A stretch of 43,649 nucleotides of DNA from SIG565 sp045590755. GTDB taxonomy: Bacteria; Bacillota; Clostridia; Oscillospirales; Acutalibacteraceae. Below the pieces are notes generated by a model that had not been told where the DNA came from, made no database searches, and saw only the letters and a list, made by a program, of their open reading frames with translations. Positions 22,738 to 30,780 of this stretch are shown one piece after another. The stretch lies in the NCBI GenBank assembly GCA_045590755.1, contig JAZNRP010000001.1, positions 1 to 43,649 of the forward strand. Reading direction: 5' to 3'. Positions within the stretch are counted from its first letter, which is position 1, and each line of letters begins with the position of its first letter. Both the position numbers and the translations under genes were made by a program.

Positions 22738-24366
22738 ATGACGGCTTATCTTTATTATATAACCCACACTGTCGTTAACTGCTTTAAAAAGCTGTTTCGC
22801 ACCTGGGTTGCCGCATTAATAGGTATAATTCTGCTTTTCGGACTTATAGGCGGAGTTGTGGGAGTCGGCATAGGTGAGTATGTAGACAATTCTTCATCTG
22901 AAATAGCAGAAGAAGAATATTACGCAGAAGAGGCGGTAGAAATTTCCCCCGAAGACTTTGAAAATATAGCGCTTCCTATAATAGAAATGGTCGGCTTTGC
23001 GGTGCCGTTTATATTTGTGCTTTCGTTTTTCTATACGGGGGATAAAAGCGGCGCGGGAATTTTTACAATGAGCGATGTAAACTTTTTGTTTTCAGCCCCC
23101 TTGCGTCCGCAAAGCATACTAACCTTTAAAAGCTTTATACAGATGGGAGCAATCTTTTTAAGCTCTCTTTATCTTGTGGCACAGATACCCAATTTAATTT
23201 TTAATTTAGGTATAACAGTTCTAGCCGCAATAGTTATTGTTTTTTGCTTTATAGTCTGCATTATTTTAGGAATGCTGACATCGGTTTGCACATATACGAT
23301 TGTAGCGAGCAAGCCTTCCCGCAAAAAATATGTAATGCCGATAACCTTTGCGGTGGTGTTTTTAGTGGCAGGAATAATCTTTGCTGTTAAAGCACTTGGT
23401 AATATGGGTTGGTTTGATGCCCTTAAATTAACCTTCGCGTCACCCTATAGCCGTTGTGTGCCAATTTTTGGTTGGATGGCTTTTCTTGTGCGCAGCGCAG
23501 TTAAAGGAAACTATTTTCTTTGCCTTTTAATGCTGCTTGCAATAATAGCATTTACCGTTTTTGTTTTCTACTTCGTTTGGAAAATAAAGGCCGACTTCTA
23601 TGAAGATGCCGTAATACGCGCAAACGATACATTTGAAAAACAGCAGGCGGCGGCAGAAGGAAGGCAAATGCGCAAAAAGCCCCGCAAGGAAGTTAAAACC
23701 ATTACCGAAATAGGTAAAGGCTGGGGCGCGAATGCGTTTTTCTTTAAGCAACTGCATACACGCCGACGCGGTAGCATTCTTGGTGTTTTTTCGAAAACCG
23801 CGTTTACTTATCTTTTAATATCAGTAAGCGTTTCTGCTTCCGGCAGGTTTTTATTAGAACTCAAAGACATTGCAATTGTGGCGTTTATGTTACTTGTTAT
23901 GCACTTTTTCCGTAATTTCGGCAGTCCGCTGGACGAAGAAACCCACACGCATTTGCTTTTTACCGTTCCCGAAAATAAATATAAAACGGTGGCTTGGTTG
24001 TTGCTATCGGGATTTGTGTCATCGGTGTTTGATGCCGTACCCGCGTTTTTGTTGTCTGCCGTAATTTTAGGCGCAGAGCCTATTGCAACGATAATTTGGT
24101 TGGCTGTATTCTTAACCTTTGATTTATTCAGCGCAACATCGGGACTCGCAGTCAGCGGCATTATGCCATCAAAATTCCCACCTGTAATAAATGCCATGTT
24201 TTGCATTTATCTTCGTATGATTTTGGCAGTGCCGGGACTTCTGCTGCTGATATCGGCAATAGTTACGGGGAAATTACTGCTTTTCGGTCTGCTCACCGTG
24301 TTACTTAATTTAGTGGGCAGTGCGGTGTGCTATCTAATTGGCACAGTATTTTTGAAATTGGAGTAG
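22738..24366 (+). CDS. Putative ABC exporter permease
   Basis: A 542-residue polytopic membrane protein with about 12 hydrophobic segments, organised as two half-modules: the first with DVNFLFSAPLRPQSILTFK (about residues 117-135), the second with EEETHTHLLFTVPENKYKTVAWLLL-like sequence (about 399-423). The 'FLFSAPL..P' and 'HLLFTVPE' segments are typical of the Firmicute putative-ABC-exporter permeases. A basic loop with KKPRKEV separates them. Translationally coupled to the ATPase. Substrate unknown; peptides or lipids are possible. Confidence 0.85.
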   Translation: MTAYLYYITHTVVNCFKKLFRTWVAALIGIILLFGLIGGVVGVGIGEYVDNSSSEIAEEEYYAEEAVEISPEDFENIALPIIEMVGFAVPFIFVLSFFYTGDKSGAGIFTMSDVNFLFSAPLRPQSILTFKSFIQMGAIFLSSLYLVAQIPNLIFNLGITVLAAIVIVFCFIVCIILGMLTSVCTYTIVASKPSRKKYVMPITFAVVFLVAGIIFAVKALGNMGWFDALKLTFASPYSRCVPIFGWMAFLVRSAVKGNYFLCLLMLLAIIAFTVFVFYFVWKIKADFYEDAVIRANDTFEKQQAAAEGRQMRKKPRKEVKTITEIGKGWGANAFFFKQLHTRRRGSILGVFSKTAFTYLLISVSVSASGRFLLELKDIAIVAFMLLVMHFFRNFGSPLDEETHTHLLFTVPENKYKTVAWLLLSGFVSSVFDAVPAFLLSAVILGAEPIATIIWLAVFLTFDLFSATSGLAVSGIMPSKFPPVINAMFCIYLRMILAVPGLLLLISAIVTGKLLLFGLLTVLLNLVGSAVCYLIGTVFLKLE

Positions 24367-24369
24367 CTT

Positions 24370-24810
24370 ATGGACAGAAAATATATGGATTTAGCAATAA
24401 TACGCGCCCGTCGCGCCGCCGAAGACGGCGAAGTGCCTGTCGGCGCTATAATAGTAAAGGATGGGGAGGTTATTGCTACGGGCAGAAACCGGCGCGAGAA
24501 AAATCACGATGCGACGGCTCACGCCGAAATGGAAGCGATAAAATATGCCTGCGAAAAGCTCGGCGACTGGCGGCTTGATGACTGTGAGCTTTATGTAACG
24601 CTCGAGCCCTGTCCTATGTGTAGCGGCGCAATAATTAATTCAAGGATTAAGACGGTGGTGTTTGGCGCTTATGATACAAAGGTAGGCTCATTAGGCTCGG
24701 TAGCGAATTTTGCTGCTCTACCTTTTACATACACACCCGAAGTTTACGGCGGTATATGTGAAAATGAGTGCCGAAAAATCTTAACCGACTTTTTTAAGGA
24801 AATAAGATAA
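24370..24810 (+). CDS. tadA: tRNA-specific adenosine deaminase TadA
   Basis: A 146-residue zinc deaminase that converts A34 to inosine in tRNA-Arg(ACG). The catalytic motif HAEMEAI has zinc-ligand His51 and proton-shuttle Glu53; PCPMCSGAI provides the zinc cysteines Cys81 and Cys84. DGEVPVGAIIV at the start and GSLGSVANF later fit TadA rather than cytidine deaminase. GGAG at the end of the permease gene is the binding site, 3-bp gap. Its substrate tRNA lies at 11988 in this window. Confidence 0.94.
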   Translation: MDRKYMDLAIIRARRAAEDGEVPVGAIIVKDGEVIATGRNRREKNHDATAHAEMEAIKYACEKLGDWRLDDCELYVTLEPCPMCSGAIINSRIKTVVFGAYDTKVGSLGSVANFAALPFTYTPEVYGGICENECRKILTDFFKEIR

Positions 24811-25599
24811 ATGAATAACAAAGCCAACACCACAAAGGTCGACACAATAAATATTATGTCAACCAACAATATGCCGTATATATCTTTCTGCGAGTTCGAT
24901 TTTGTAAAAGATAATCTTCTTTTCTGTCGCGCTAAAAGCCGGTTACCTAAGAACGCTAAAACTATTATAATGGCGGCTTTTCCGTATAAGGTAAGGGAAG
25001 AAAAGCCTGAGAGACTAAGCAGATATGCAGCGGTTCCCGATTATCATATCGTTTGCAAAAAGCTTTTAGATGCGGCGGCGAAAAAATTAAAGGAAAAGTT
25101 TGAAGATAACGAGTTTGCCGTTTTCATAGATAATTCCCCTATACCCGAAGTGGCGGCGGCAGTGCATTCGGGACTCGGTGTGCTCGGCAAAAACGGGCTT
25201 CTGATTCACGAAAAATACGGCTCATTTGTTTTTTTAGGCGAAATTGTAACCGATTTAGCACTTCCCGCCGATAAGGGCGATAAAAAATGCCTTGATTGTG
25301 GACGGTGTAGAGCCGCCTGTCCTACCAAACTGTGTAAGCAGAACTGCCTATCGTCTGTAAACCAGCAGAAAAAACCGCTGACAGATGAACAAAAGGTACT
25401 AATCAGAGAAAATAACTATATCTGGGGCTGTGATATTTGCAGCGAAGTGTGTCCGATGAATAAAAATGTCCCCACAACCTATATAAACGAGTTTATAGAA
25501 GGCTACCGCCATAATTATAGCGAAAATGAAAATCCGGATGATCGCGCGTATAACTGGCGTGGAACCGAAGTGATAAAAAGAAATGCGAAGCTCATTTAA
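24811..25599 (+). CDS. QueG-like epoxyqueuosine reductase family Fe-S protein
   Basis: A 262-residue protein related to QueG, the enzyme of the last queuosine step in tRNA. Seen are the cofactor-domain segment FIDNSPIPEVAAAVHSGLGVLGKNGLLIHEKYGSFVFLGEIVTD (about 125-167) and two 4Fe-4S motifs, CLDCGRCRAACP and CDICSEVCP. It is shorter than QueG of E. coli (about 380), lacking the C-terminal HEAT-like part and some of the N-terminal domain, so it may be a compact clostridial form or a different reductase. It begins on the base after tadA's stop and overlaps spoVB tail to tail by 4 bp. Confidence 0.8.
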   Translation: MNNKANTTKVDTINIMSTNNMPYISFCEFDFVKDNLLFCRAKSRLPKNAKTIIMAAFPYKVREEKPERLSRYAAVPDYHIVCKKLLDAAAKKLKEKFEDNEFAVFIDNSPIPEVAAAVHSGLGVLGKNGLLIHEKYGSFVFLGEIVTDLALPADKGDKKCLDCGRCRAACPTKLCKQNCLSSVNQQKKPLTDEQKVLIRENNYIWGCDICSEVCPMNKNVPTTYINEFIEGYRHNYSENENPDDRAYNWRGTEVIKRNAKLI

Positions 25600-27113
25600 G
25601 TGAGTCTTCGCATTTCTTCTTTTTTGATGCAACCGAAGAAAAATAACAGTATAAAGTATATAATACAGGAAATAAGTGCAATCGCTATTGCTGAAGGTAG
25701 AGCAGATAGCTGCAAAAACAGTGAAATAGAATATGTACAATAGGTTACTGAAAAAGCTAAAATAAAGGGTAAAACAATACTACGAAATAGCGGTATTTCG
25801 GCACCCGATGTAGTAATAAGCCGAATTACATTTAAAAGACAGGTGTAAGCGTTGCTTAAATACATAATCCAGATAAATGCATTTTCGCCGTAAAGCGGTA
25901 AAAAGAAAAAGATTAAAATTATGCGGAAGGCGGAATCACTGACGCTATTTCGAAAGGTTATAAGCTGTTGGTCAAGGCCTTTGAGTATACCATCGGCAAT
26001 ACTGTCAAGGTACATAAATGGCACTAACGGCGCCAGAATTTTAATAAGTCGACCCACTTCACCGCTTTTATATATAAGGCTACCTAAATTTTCTCCGCAG
26101 AAAAAGAAGATGGCCGAGAAGATAAAGCCGAAAAGCGCGGTTGTTACAATAATGGTGGAAACCGAGCGTCTGACGGTTTTGAGGTTACCCTTAGCCACCG
26201 ATTCAGATATTTCCGGTATAAGCAGGGTGGACAGGGATCCAAGAAGAGATGACGGAAAAAATAAAATTGGTAACGCCATACCCTTAATCATACCGAAAAA
26301 AGAAAGGGCATCGGCGCGCGTAACGCCGTACATAACAAGCCGCGCAGGAACAAGAGTGCTTTCAATTATGCGAAGCAATGAATTTATGTACTTTCCGCCT
26401 GTGATAGGCGCCGCTATGCGAAGAAGCTGTCTCGTAATGGCGTAGTCGGGCGCTTTTCTGCCGGTTAAAAAAGAAAGACGCCCTGTATCGCGCTTATAAT
26501 AAAGGTAAAGATATAAGCAGGATGAAAATTCGGCTATAACATCGCCCAAAAGAACGGCGGCGCAGGCGTATTCAATACTGATAGCGGCAAAATGTTTCAC
26601 GAGAAACAATACCGACAGTATTCTGATGGCTTGTTCAATTATTTGCGAGAGACTGGGCGGTATGCTCTTGCGCCGCGCCAAAAAGTAACCCTTGATGCAG
26701 GATGATATACCCATAAAAAGAAGAGAGAAGGACAAAACCTTTATAGCGGCGGCCGCCCGCATATCAGAAATAATGTGTTTTGCTATAAAATCAGAGCCAA
26801 AAAGCACAAGCAGGGTCGAGAAAAAAGCAAACAATGCGATTATTAAAAACGCGCGAAGCATAATTTTCTTAACCGACCGCCCAGAGCCAAAAAACATTTC
26901 ATCGGCAACAAGGCGTGTAACGGCGGTGTTTATACCGCTTGTAGCAAAGGTTGCGGCAAAAATGTAGAAAGAAAAAATAATCTGATAAAGACCTATACCT
27001 TCACTGCCAATTTCGGCCGAAAGCCAGATTCTGAACACAACCCCCAAAAGTCGCAACACAATAGAAGTTACTGTTAGAACAAGCGCGTTTTTAATAAATA
27101 ATACTTTTTTCAT
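25596..27113 (-). CDS. spoVB: SpoVB-like polysaccharide/lipid flippase
   Basis: A 505-residue membrane protein with about 14 helices in the MATE/MVF flippase superfamily. The start KNALVLTVTSIVLRLLGVVFRIWLSAEIGSEGIGLYQI with TSGINTAVTRLVADE is typical of SpoVB/YtgP-type proteins, which move lipid-linked cell-wall or cortex precursors. SpoVB is needed for the spore cortex; the assignment over paralogues such as MurJ/YtgP is by resemblance. The binding site (GGTG) is weak. It carries an internal parS-like site (26593-26608). Confidence 0.82.
   Translation of the reverse strand: MKKVLFIKNALVLTVTSIVLRLLGVVFRIWLSAEIGSEGIGLYQIIFSFYIFAATFATSGINTAVTRLVADEMFFGSGRSVKKIMLRAFLIIALFAFFSTLLVLFGSDFIAKHIISDMRAAAAIKVLSFSLLFMGISSCIKGYFLARRKSIPPSLSQIIEQAIRILSVLFLVKHFAAISIEYACAAVLLGDVIAEFSSCLYLYLYYKRDTGRLSFLTGRKAPDYAITRQLLRIAAPITGGKYINSLLRIIESTLVPARLVMYGVTRADALSFFGMIKGMALPILFFPSSLLGSLSTLLIPEISESVAKGNLKTVRRSVSTIIVTTALFGFIFSAIFFFCGENLGSLIYKSGEVGRLIKILAPLVPFMYLDSIADGILKGLDQQLITFRNSVSDSAFRIILIFFFLPLYGENAFIWIMYLSNAYTCLLNVIRLITTSGAEIPLFRSIVLPFILAFSVTYCTYSISLFLQLSALPSAIAIALISCIIYFILLFFFGCIKKEEMRRLT
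26593..26608. promoter_or_regulatory. parS: parS-like site 1
   Basis: TGTTTCACGAGAAACA matches the parS consensus TGTTNCACGTGAAACA except for one base (T to A at position 10). Inside spoVB. Confidence 0.6.
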
Positions 27114-27132
27114 AGAAACACCATATATACAA

Positions 27133-27161
27133 TTGTTTTTTTAATAAAAAAGTAGTAGAAT
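27133..27161 (+). promoter_or_regulatory. Promoter of rarA
   Basis: TTGTTT (27133-27138), 17 bp, TAGAAT (27156-27161), about 31 nt before the ATG. Confidence 0.55.
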
Positions 27162-27192
27162 AAAATATATATATTAAAAAAGAAGGTGTATT

Positions 27193-28455
27193 ATGCCAAG
27201 TCCGTTAGCAGATAGAGTGAGACCGACTAACATTAACGATGTTTGCGGTCAGAAGCATCTACTCGGCGAAAACAAGGTGTTGCGTAAGATTATTGATTCG
27301 GGCAAAATCCCAAATCTCATTTTTTACGGTCCGTCGGGCGTAGGAAAAACTACGGTAGCAAACATAATAGCCGATAAATGCGGCAAAAAGCTGTATCACC
27401 TGAACGCCACCACGGCGTCTACCGCAGATATTAAGGAGATTATTGATAGCCTTAATACAATTGAAGCGGTCGGCGGAGTGATGCTGTATCTTGATGAAAT
27501 ACAGTATTTCAACAAAAAACAACAGCAAATATTGCTTCAGTACATAGAAAACGGCGATATAACGCTGATAGCGTCGACAACAGAAAATCCGTTTTTTTAT
27601 GTGTATAACGCTATACTCAGTCGCTCGTCGGTATTCGAATTCAAAACTCTGTCACCAGAAGACATAGTGCCGGCGTTAATGCGAGCCAAGGATATTTTGG
27701 CAGAAGAAAACGGCGTTACTGTACAGGCGACAAACGGTGTTATGCTAAAAATCGCAACCGCTGGAGCGGGCGATGTGCGCAGAAGCCTTAATATGCTGGA
27801 GCTTTGCTTCATAACCCAAAGCGGTACCGAAACAGTGGTAATAGATGACGAAACAGTAGAACAACTACTCGAAAACAATGCAGTAAGATACGACCGCGAC
27901 GGAGATGAACACTATGATGTTATCTCGGCATACCAAAAATCTATGCGCGGCAGTGACCCCGATGCCGCAATTTATTATTTAGCAAGGCTTTTAGCGGCGG
28001 GGGACCTGCAAAGTGCTTGCAGAAGATTGCTTGTGTGCGCAAATGAAGATGTCGGACTTGCCTATCCGCAGATTATACCAATAGTAAAGGCGGCGGTTGA
28101 TACAGCTTTGCAGGTTGGTTTACCCGAAGCACGCATACCGCTTGCAAATGCGGTTATACTAACTGCGATAAGTCCTAAATCGGCAACAGGTCACGACGCT
28201 ATAGCCGCCGCAATGGCTGATGTTGAAAAGGGCTTCACCGGAAATGTGCCGCGTCAACTGCAAAACAAGCATTTTGACGGTGCCGACGCCGCAGTCAAGG
28301 GGCAAAACTATCTTTATCCGCATATTTTCCCGAATCATTATGTAAAACAGCAGTATCTGCCCGATGCAGTAAAGGACAAAAAGTATTACAATTTCGGTGA
28401 CAATTCCTTTGAGCAGAAATTTGAACAGTACTGGAAACAGATTAAGGGGCAATAA
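27193..28455 (+). CDS. rarA: Replication-associated recombination protein RarA (MgsA)
   Basis: A 420-residue clamp-loader-like AAA+ ATPase acting at stalled forks and single-stranded gaps. Opening PSPLADRVRPTNINDVCGQKHLLG is typical; Walker A GPSGVGKTT lies near residues 49-57, Walker B MLYLDEIQYF near 97-106, sensor 1 ASTTENPFF near 117-125, LSR arginine finger at about 133, and GDVRRSLNMLE sensor 2. The C-terminal tetramerisation domain ends with YLYPHIFPNHYVKQQYLPD. Own promoter; AGAAGG binding site. Confidence 0.95.
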   Translation: MPSPLADRVRPTNINDVCGQKHLLGENKVLRKIIDSGKIPNLIFYGPSGVGKTTVANIIADKCGKKLYHLNATTASTADIKEIIDSLNTIEAVGGVMLYLDEIQYFNKKQQQILLQYIENGDITLIASTTENPFFYVYNAILSRSSVFEFKTLSPEDIVPALMRAKDILAEENGVTVQATNGVMLKIATAGAGDVRRSLNMLELCFITQSGTETVVIDDETVEQLLENNAVRYDRDGDEHYDVISAYQKSMRGSDPDAAIYYLARLLAAGDLQSACRRLLVCANEDVGLAYPQIIPIVKAAVDTALQVGLPEARIPLANAVILTAISPKSATGHDAIAAAMADVEKGFTGNVPRQLQNKHFDGADAAVKGQNYLYPHIFPNHYVKQQYLPDAVKDKKYYNFGDNSFEQKFEQYWKQIKGQ

Positions 28456-28457
28456 AA

Positions 28458-28889
28458 TTGCAAAAAATTATACCGCCAAAGAAAACATGGTTGCTCTGGT
28501 GTGCAAGGGGAGCCGTTTTGTGGTTAGCTTTGTGTGTGCTTCTGGCAGTGTTTCGCGTGAAACACGATATATTTATAACAATTATAACCGCGGCGGCGCT
28601 TTTGCTGTCGGCGGTTATTGTTTATTTGCGCTTTTATTTTAAAAAATACAGCATCACAGTAGACAAGGGAGCAATAATTGTAAAAAGCGGTGTAATAATA
28701 AGAACAGAGCGACTGCTCCCTGCTCCGCGGCTGATTTTTGCCGAGAGCTTTACGACGCCGCTTTCAAGGCTTTTGGGTCTATCACAATTGTCGCTTCGCG
28801 CAATAAAGGTCAATCTAATTACTGCGGAATTAACAAAGGCTCAAACAAAGAGTATTTTAGGTGTGATTTCTGACAGAAATGAACAGTGA
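28458..28889 (+). CDS. PH-domain membrane protein, YdbS-like
   Basis: A 143-residue protein with two membrane helices (about 20-35 and 40-55) followed by a bacterial PH-like domain (bPH2): KKYSITVDKGAIIVKSGVIIRTERLLPAPRLIFAESFTTPLSRLLGLSQLSLRAI. YdbS/YdbT-type pairs occur in many Firmicutes; ydbST has been linked to resistance to a secreted antimicrobial in Bacillus. Start is a TTG with AAGGGG about 9 nt upstream. Overlaps the next gene by 11 bp. Contains a parS-like site (28549-28564). Confidence 0.78.
   Translation: MQKIIPPKKTWLLWCARGAVLWLALCVLLAVFRVKHDIFITIITAAALLLSAVIVYLRFYFKKYSITVDKGAIIVKSGVIIRTERLLPAPRLIFAESFTTPLSRLLGLSQLSLRAIKVNLITAELTKAQTKSILGVISDRNEQ
28549..28564. promoter_or_regulatory. 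parS: parS-like site 2
   Basis: TGTTTCGCGTGAAACA differs from the parS consensus at one base (A to G at position 7). Confidence 0.65.
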
Positions 28890-30252
28890 AAGTTTTAAGG
28901 CGCATCCGATTTTTATATTAAGAAGCTCGAGGCTCATGGGTTTCTTAATTATTTTGCTGCTCTTTAGAAATGGCGGAACAGCCATTTTTCTATGTACGCT
29001 TTTAGCGGCGATTTTGTTTTTCAGATATAGACGCTTTGAGCTGAGCATAAACGAAAAGGAAATTTATATACGCACAGGCTTTTTGTTGGTGCGGCGAAGC
29101 ACAATACCGATAAAGCGTATATCCACAATAGAAATTTTGCGGTCGCCAACAGACCGCATTTTCTCGGCAATTTCAGTGAAAATCAGCACTGAAGCTAATA
29201 CCTACAGCGGAAATCTTCGTTTCGTTCTGCCAAAGCGCGACACAGGGCGTCTGCTTCAATGCCTGGGCATTAGTGTAGGTAGCAGAGAAACCAGTTTTTC
29301 TTTTAAGCAAGCTTTGGTTTTTGCCGCGGCGCAATCATCTGTCGTTAACGGTATTTTGTTAACGGTTCCGCTGTTAAACAGGGCGGGAGCACTAGTGGGC
29401 GCAGAGCTTTCAGACCTTGTTATAAGTGAGATAGATAATATAGGACACAATTTGTCATATTATTCACCGGTAGTTAATACGCTGTCGCTTGCGTTTTTGT
29501 TTTTTTATTTGTGTGCACTGGTTTTTCATGTGGTGGTTTATCTAAATTTTAGCATTGTATGCGGAAAAGAGCACATAAAAACCGGCTATGGCGTGCTGGC
29601 ACATCGAACGGTGTATATAAATAGGTCCTTGATGAGCGGTTATATGTCGGTGCAAACACCGTTGATGCTTCTGCTTAACAGATGCTTCGTAAAAGCAGAT
29701 GTTGCTCACACTAAGCAAAATGTTGGAAAAAATGTACTGTTGGCACCTGCGGTTAAACGGTGTCAACTTGAAAATCAATTTAAACGGTACGGTTTGTTAA
29801 AAGAAAATCTTTTATATGCCAGACCGAATGATTATTACCGCTTTTTCAAGGCGCCGTTTTTTATTTTTGCGATAGCAACGATAGCGGCACTTGCGCTGAC
29901 GCAAGAAGGCCTGGCATTTCGGCAGGTGTTTTTATTTTTTTGTTGTATATTCTTAGGCTATGCGCTTTTGCTCATGGCTTATGCGGCGTACAACTGCCAT
30001 AAAAACAAGATATATTTTGGAAAAAATGTTCTGGTACGCGGCAGTAAAGGGTATGAGCTATACGATGCGTGCTTTTTTGCTGACAAAATAGGGTGTATTA
30101 AAATATTACGGTTTCCACTTGATATAAAAAGCAAGACCTGTAGTGCAAAAATCACTCTCAGAACGGGTAACGCCTTATCTGCAAAAGCAAGATTTGTGTC
30201 ATACGAAGGGCTTATCGACCAAATCAATAGGGTGTATAATTTGCACGAATAA
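28879..30252 (+). CDS. PH-domain membrane protein, YdbT-like
   Basis: A 457-residue protein partnering the preceding YdbS-like one. Two N-terminal helices (about 13-52) precede a PH-like domain (RRFELSINEKEIYIRTGFLLVRRSTIPIKRISTIEILRSPTDRIF, 51-95), a second helix pair (about 195-225) is followed by another PH-like stretch (KEHIKTGYGVLAHRTVYINRSLMSGYMSVQTPLMLLLNRCF), and a third pair (330-370) by a final one. The repeated two-helix plus PH layout is the YdbT pattern. Expression is probably by translational coupling since no clear binding site is seen. Confidence 0.78.
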   Translation: MNSESFKAHPIFILRSSRLMGFLIILLLFRNGGTAIFLCTLLAAILFFRYRRFELSINEKEIYIRTGFLLVRRSTIPIKRISTIEILRSPTDRIFSAISVKISTEANTYSGNLRFVLPKRDTGRLLQCLGISVGSRETSFSFKQALVFAAAQSSVVNGILLTVPLLNRAGALVGAELSDLVISEIDNIGHNLSYYSPVVNTLSLAFLFFYLCALVFHVVVYLNFSIVCGKEHIKTGYGVLAHRTVYINRSLMSGYMSVQTPLMLLLNRCFVKADVAHTKQNVGKNVLLAPAVKRCQLENQFKRYGLLKENLLYARPNDYYRFFKAPFFIFAIATIAALALTQEGLAFRQVFLFFCCIFLGYALLLMAYAAYNCHKNKIYFGKNVLVRGSKGYELYDACFFADKIGCIKILRFPLDIKSKTCSAKITLRTGNALSAKARFVSYEGLIDQINRVYNLHE

Positions 30253-30275
30253 TTTGTCCGTATTTTAACACAATA
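30247..30275 (+). promoter_or_regulatory. Candidate sigma-G/sigma-F promoter of spoVAE
   Basis: GAATA (30247-30251), 17 bp, CACAATA (30269-30275), compared with the sigma-G pattern GHATR and CATNHTA. One mismatch in the -10; spacer 17 rather than 18. It overlaps the end of the YdbT-like gene. Confidence 0.45.
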
Positions 30276-30291
30276 GATATGAGGTGTGAAT

Positions 30292-30660
30292 ATGGAGATA
30301 TTTTTACATTGTGTTTATGCTTTTCTTGTTGGCGGACTGCTCTGCGCAATAGGACAGTTGTTTATCGACATTACAAAGCTTACCCCTGCGCGTATACTCG
30401 TGGGTTATGTAGTGGGTGGCGTAATCCTAACGGCAATAGGGCTATACGATAGATTAGTTAAGTTTGCCGGCGCGGGCGCTACAGTACCGCTTACAGGTTT
30501 TGGCTATAGCCTTGCGAAGGGCGTTGAAAAGGCAATTACGGAATACGGCGCTATAGGTGTGCTTTGCGGTGGACTTACCGCAACTGCGGCGGGAATCACC
30601 GCGGCAATGGTTTTCGGTCTTTTAATGAGTATTTTCTTTAAATCGGGTGACAAATCATAG
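30292..30660 (+). CDS. spoVAE: Stage V sporulation protein SpoVAE
   Basis: A 122-residue membrane protein with four helices. The family signature FVVGG-like FLVGGLLCAIGQLFIDITKLTPARILV and FAGAGATVPLTGFGYSLAKG are present. SpoVAE is part of the SpoVA channel that imports dipicolinic acid into the forespore and releases it at germination. Start: ATG 30292 with GAGG 7 nt upstream (a GTG at 30286 is too close). The usual partners spoVAC and spoVAD are absent nearby. Followed by a parS palindrome at its stop codon and a terminator. Confidence 0.92.
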   Translation: MEIFLHCVYAFLVGGLLCAIGQLFIDITKLTPARILVGYVVGGVILTAIGLYDRLVKFAGAGATVPLTGFGYSLAKGVEKAITEYGAIGVLCGGLTATAAGITAAMVFGLLMSIFFKSGDKS

Positions 30661-30674
30661 TTTCACGTGAAACA
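30659..30674. promoter_or_regulatory. parS: parS-like site 3 (perfect GTTTCACGTGAAAC palindrome)
   Basis: AGTTTCACGTGAAACA contains a perfect 14-bp palindrome (30660-30673) matching the parS core; it overlaps the spoVAE stop codon and lies 107 bp before parA. Confidence 0.85.
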
Positions 30675-30700
30675 AAGTAGGTTTTCCTGCTTTGTTTTTT
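30670..30700 (+). terminator. Terminator of spoVAE
   Basis: AAACAAAGTAGG (30670-30681), TTTT loop, CCTGCTTTGTTT (30686-30697) with one G-U pair, then T. It shares its first bases with the parS site. Confidence 0.85.
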
Positions 30701-30707
30701 ATTTTTC

Positions 30708-30736
30708 TTGTACTGAAACTGTTAATATGGTATAAT
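30708..30736 (+). promoter_or_regulatory. Promoter of parAB
   Basis: TTGTAC (30708-30713), 17 bp, TATAAT (30731-30736) with TG extension; 44 nt before the parA ATG. Confidence 0.75.
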
Positions 30737-30780
30737 AAAAAAGTAAAATTTTGATACAAAAGGTCACGGACGGTGAAAAA

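Noticed and set aside
25921..26445. 174-residue plus-strand frame inside spoVB
   Set aside because: Shadow of the flippase gene; low-complexity Arg/Ser composition, no binding site.
30751..30780. ParA start at the upstream TTG
   Set aside because: No binding site and ten extra residues ahead of the conserved start MGKIVSIVNQKGG.
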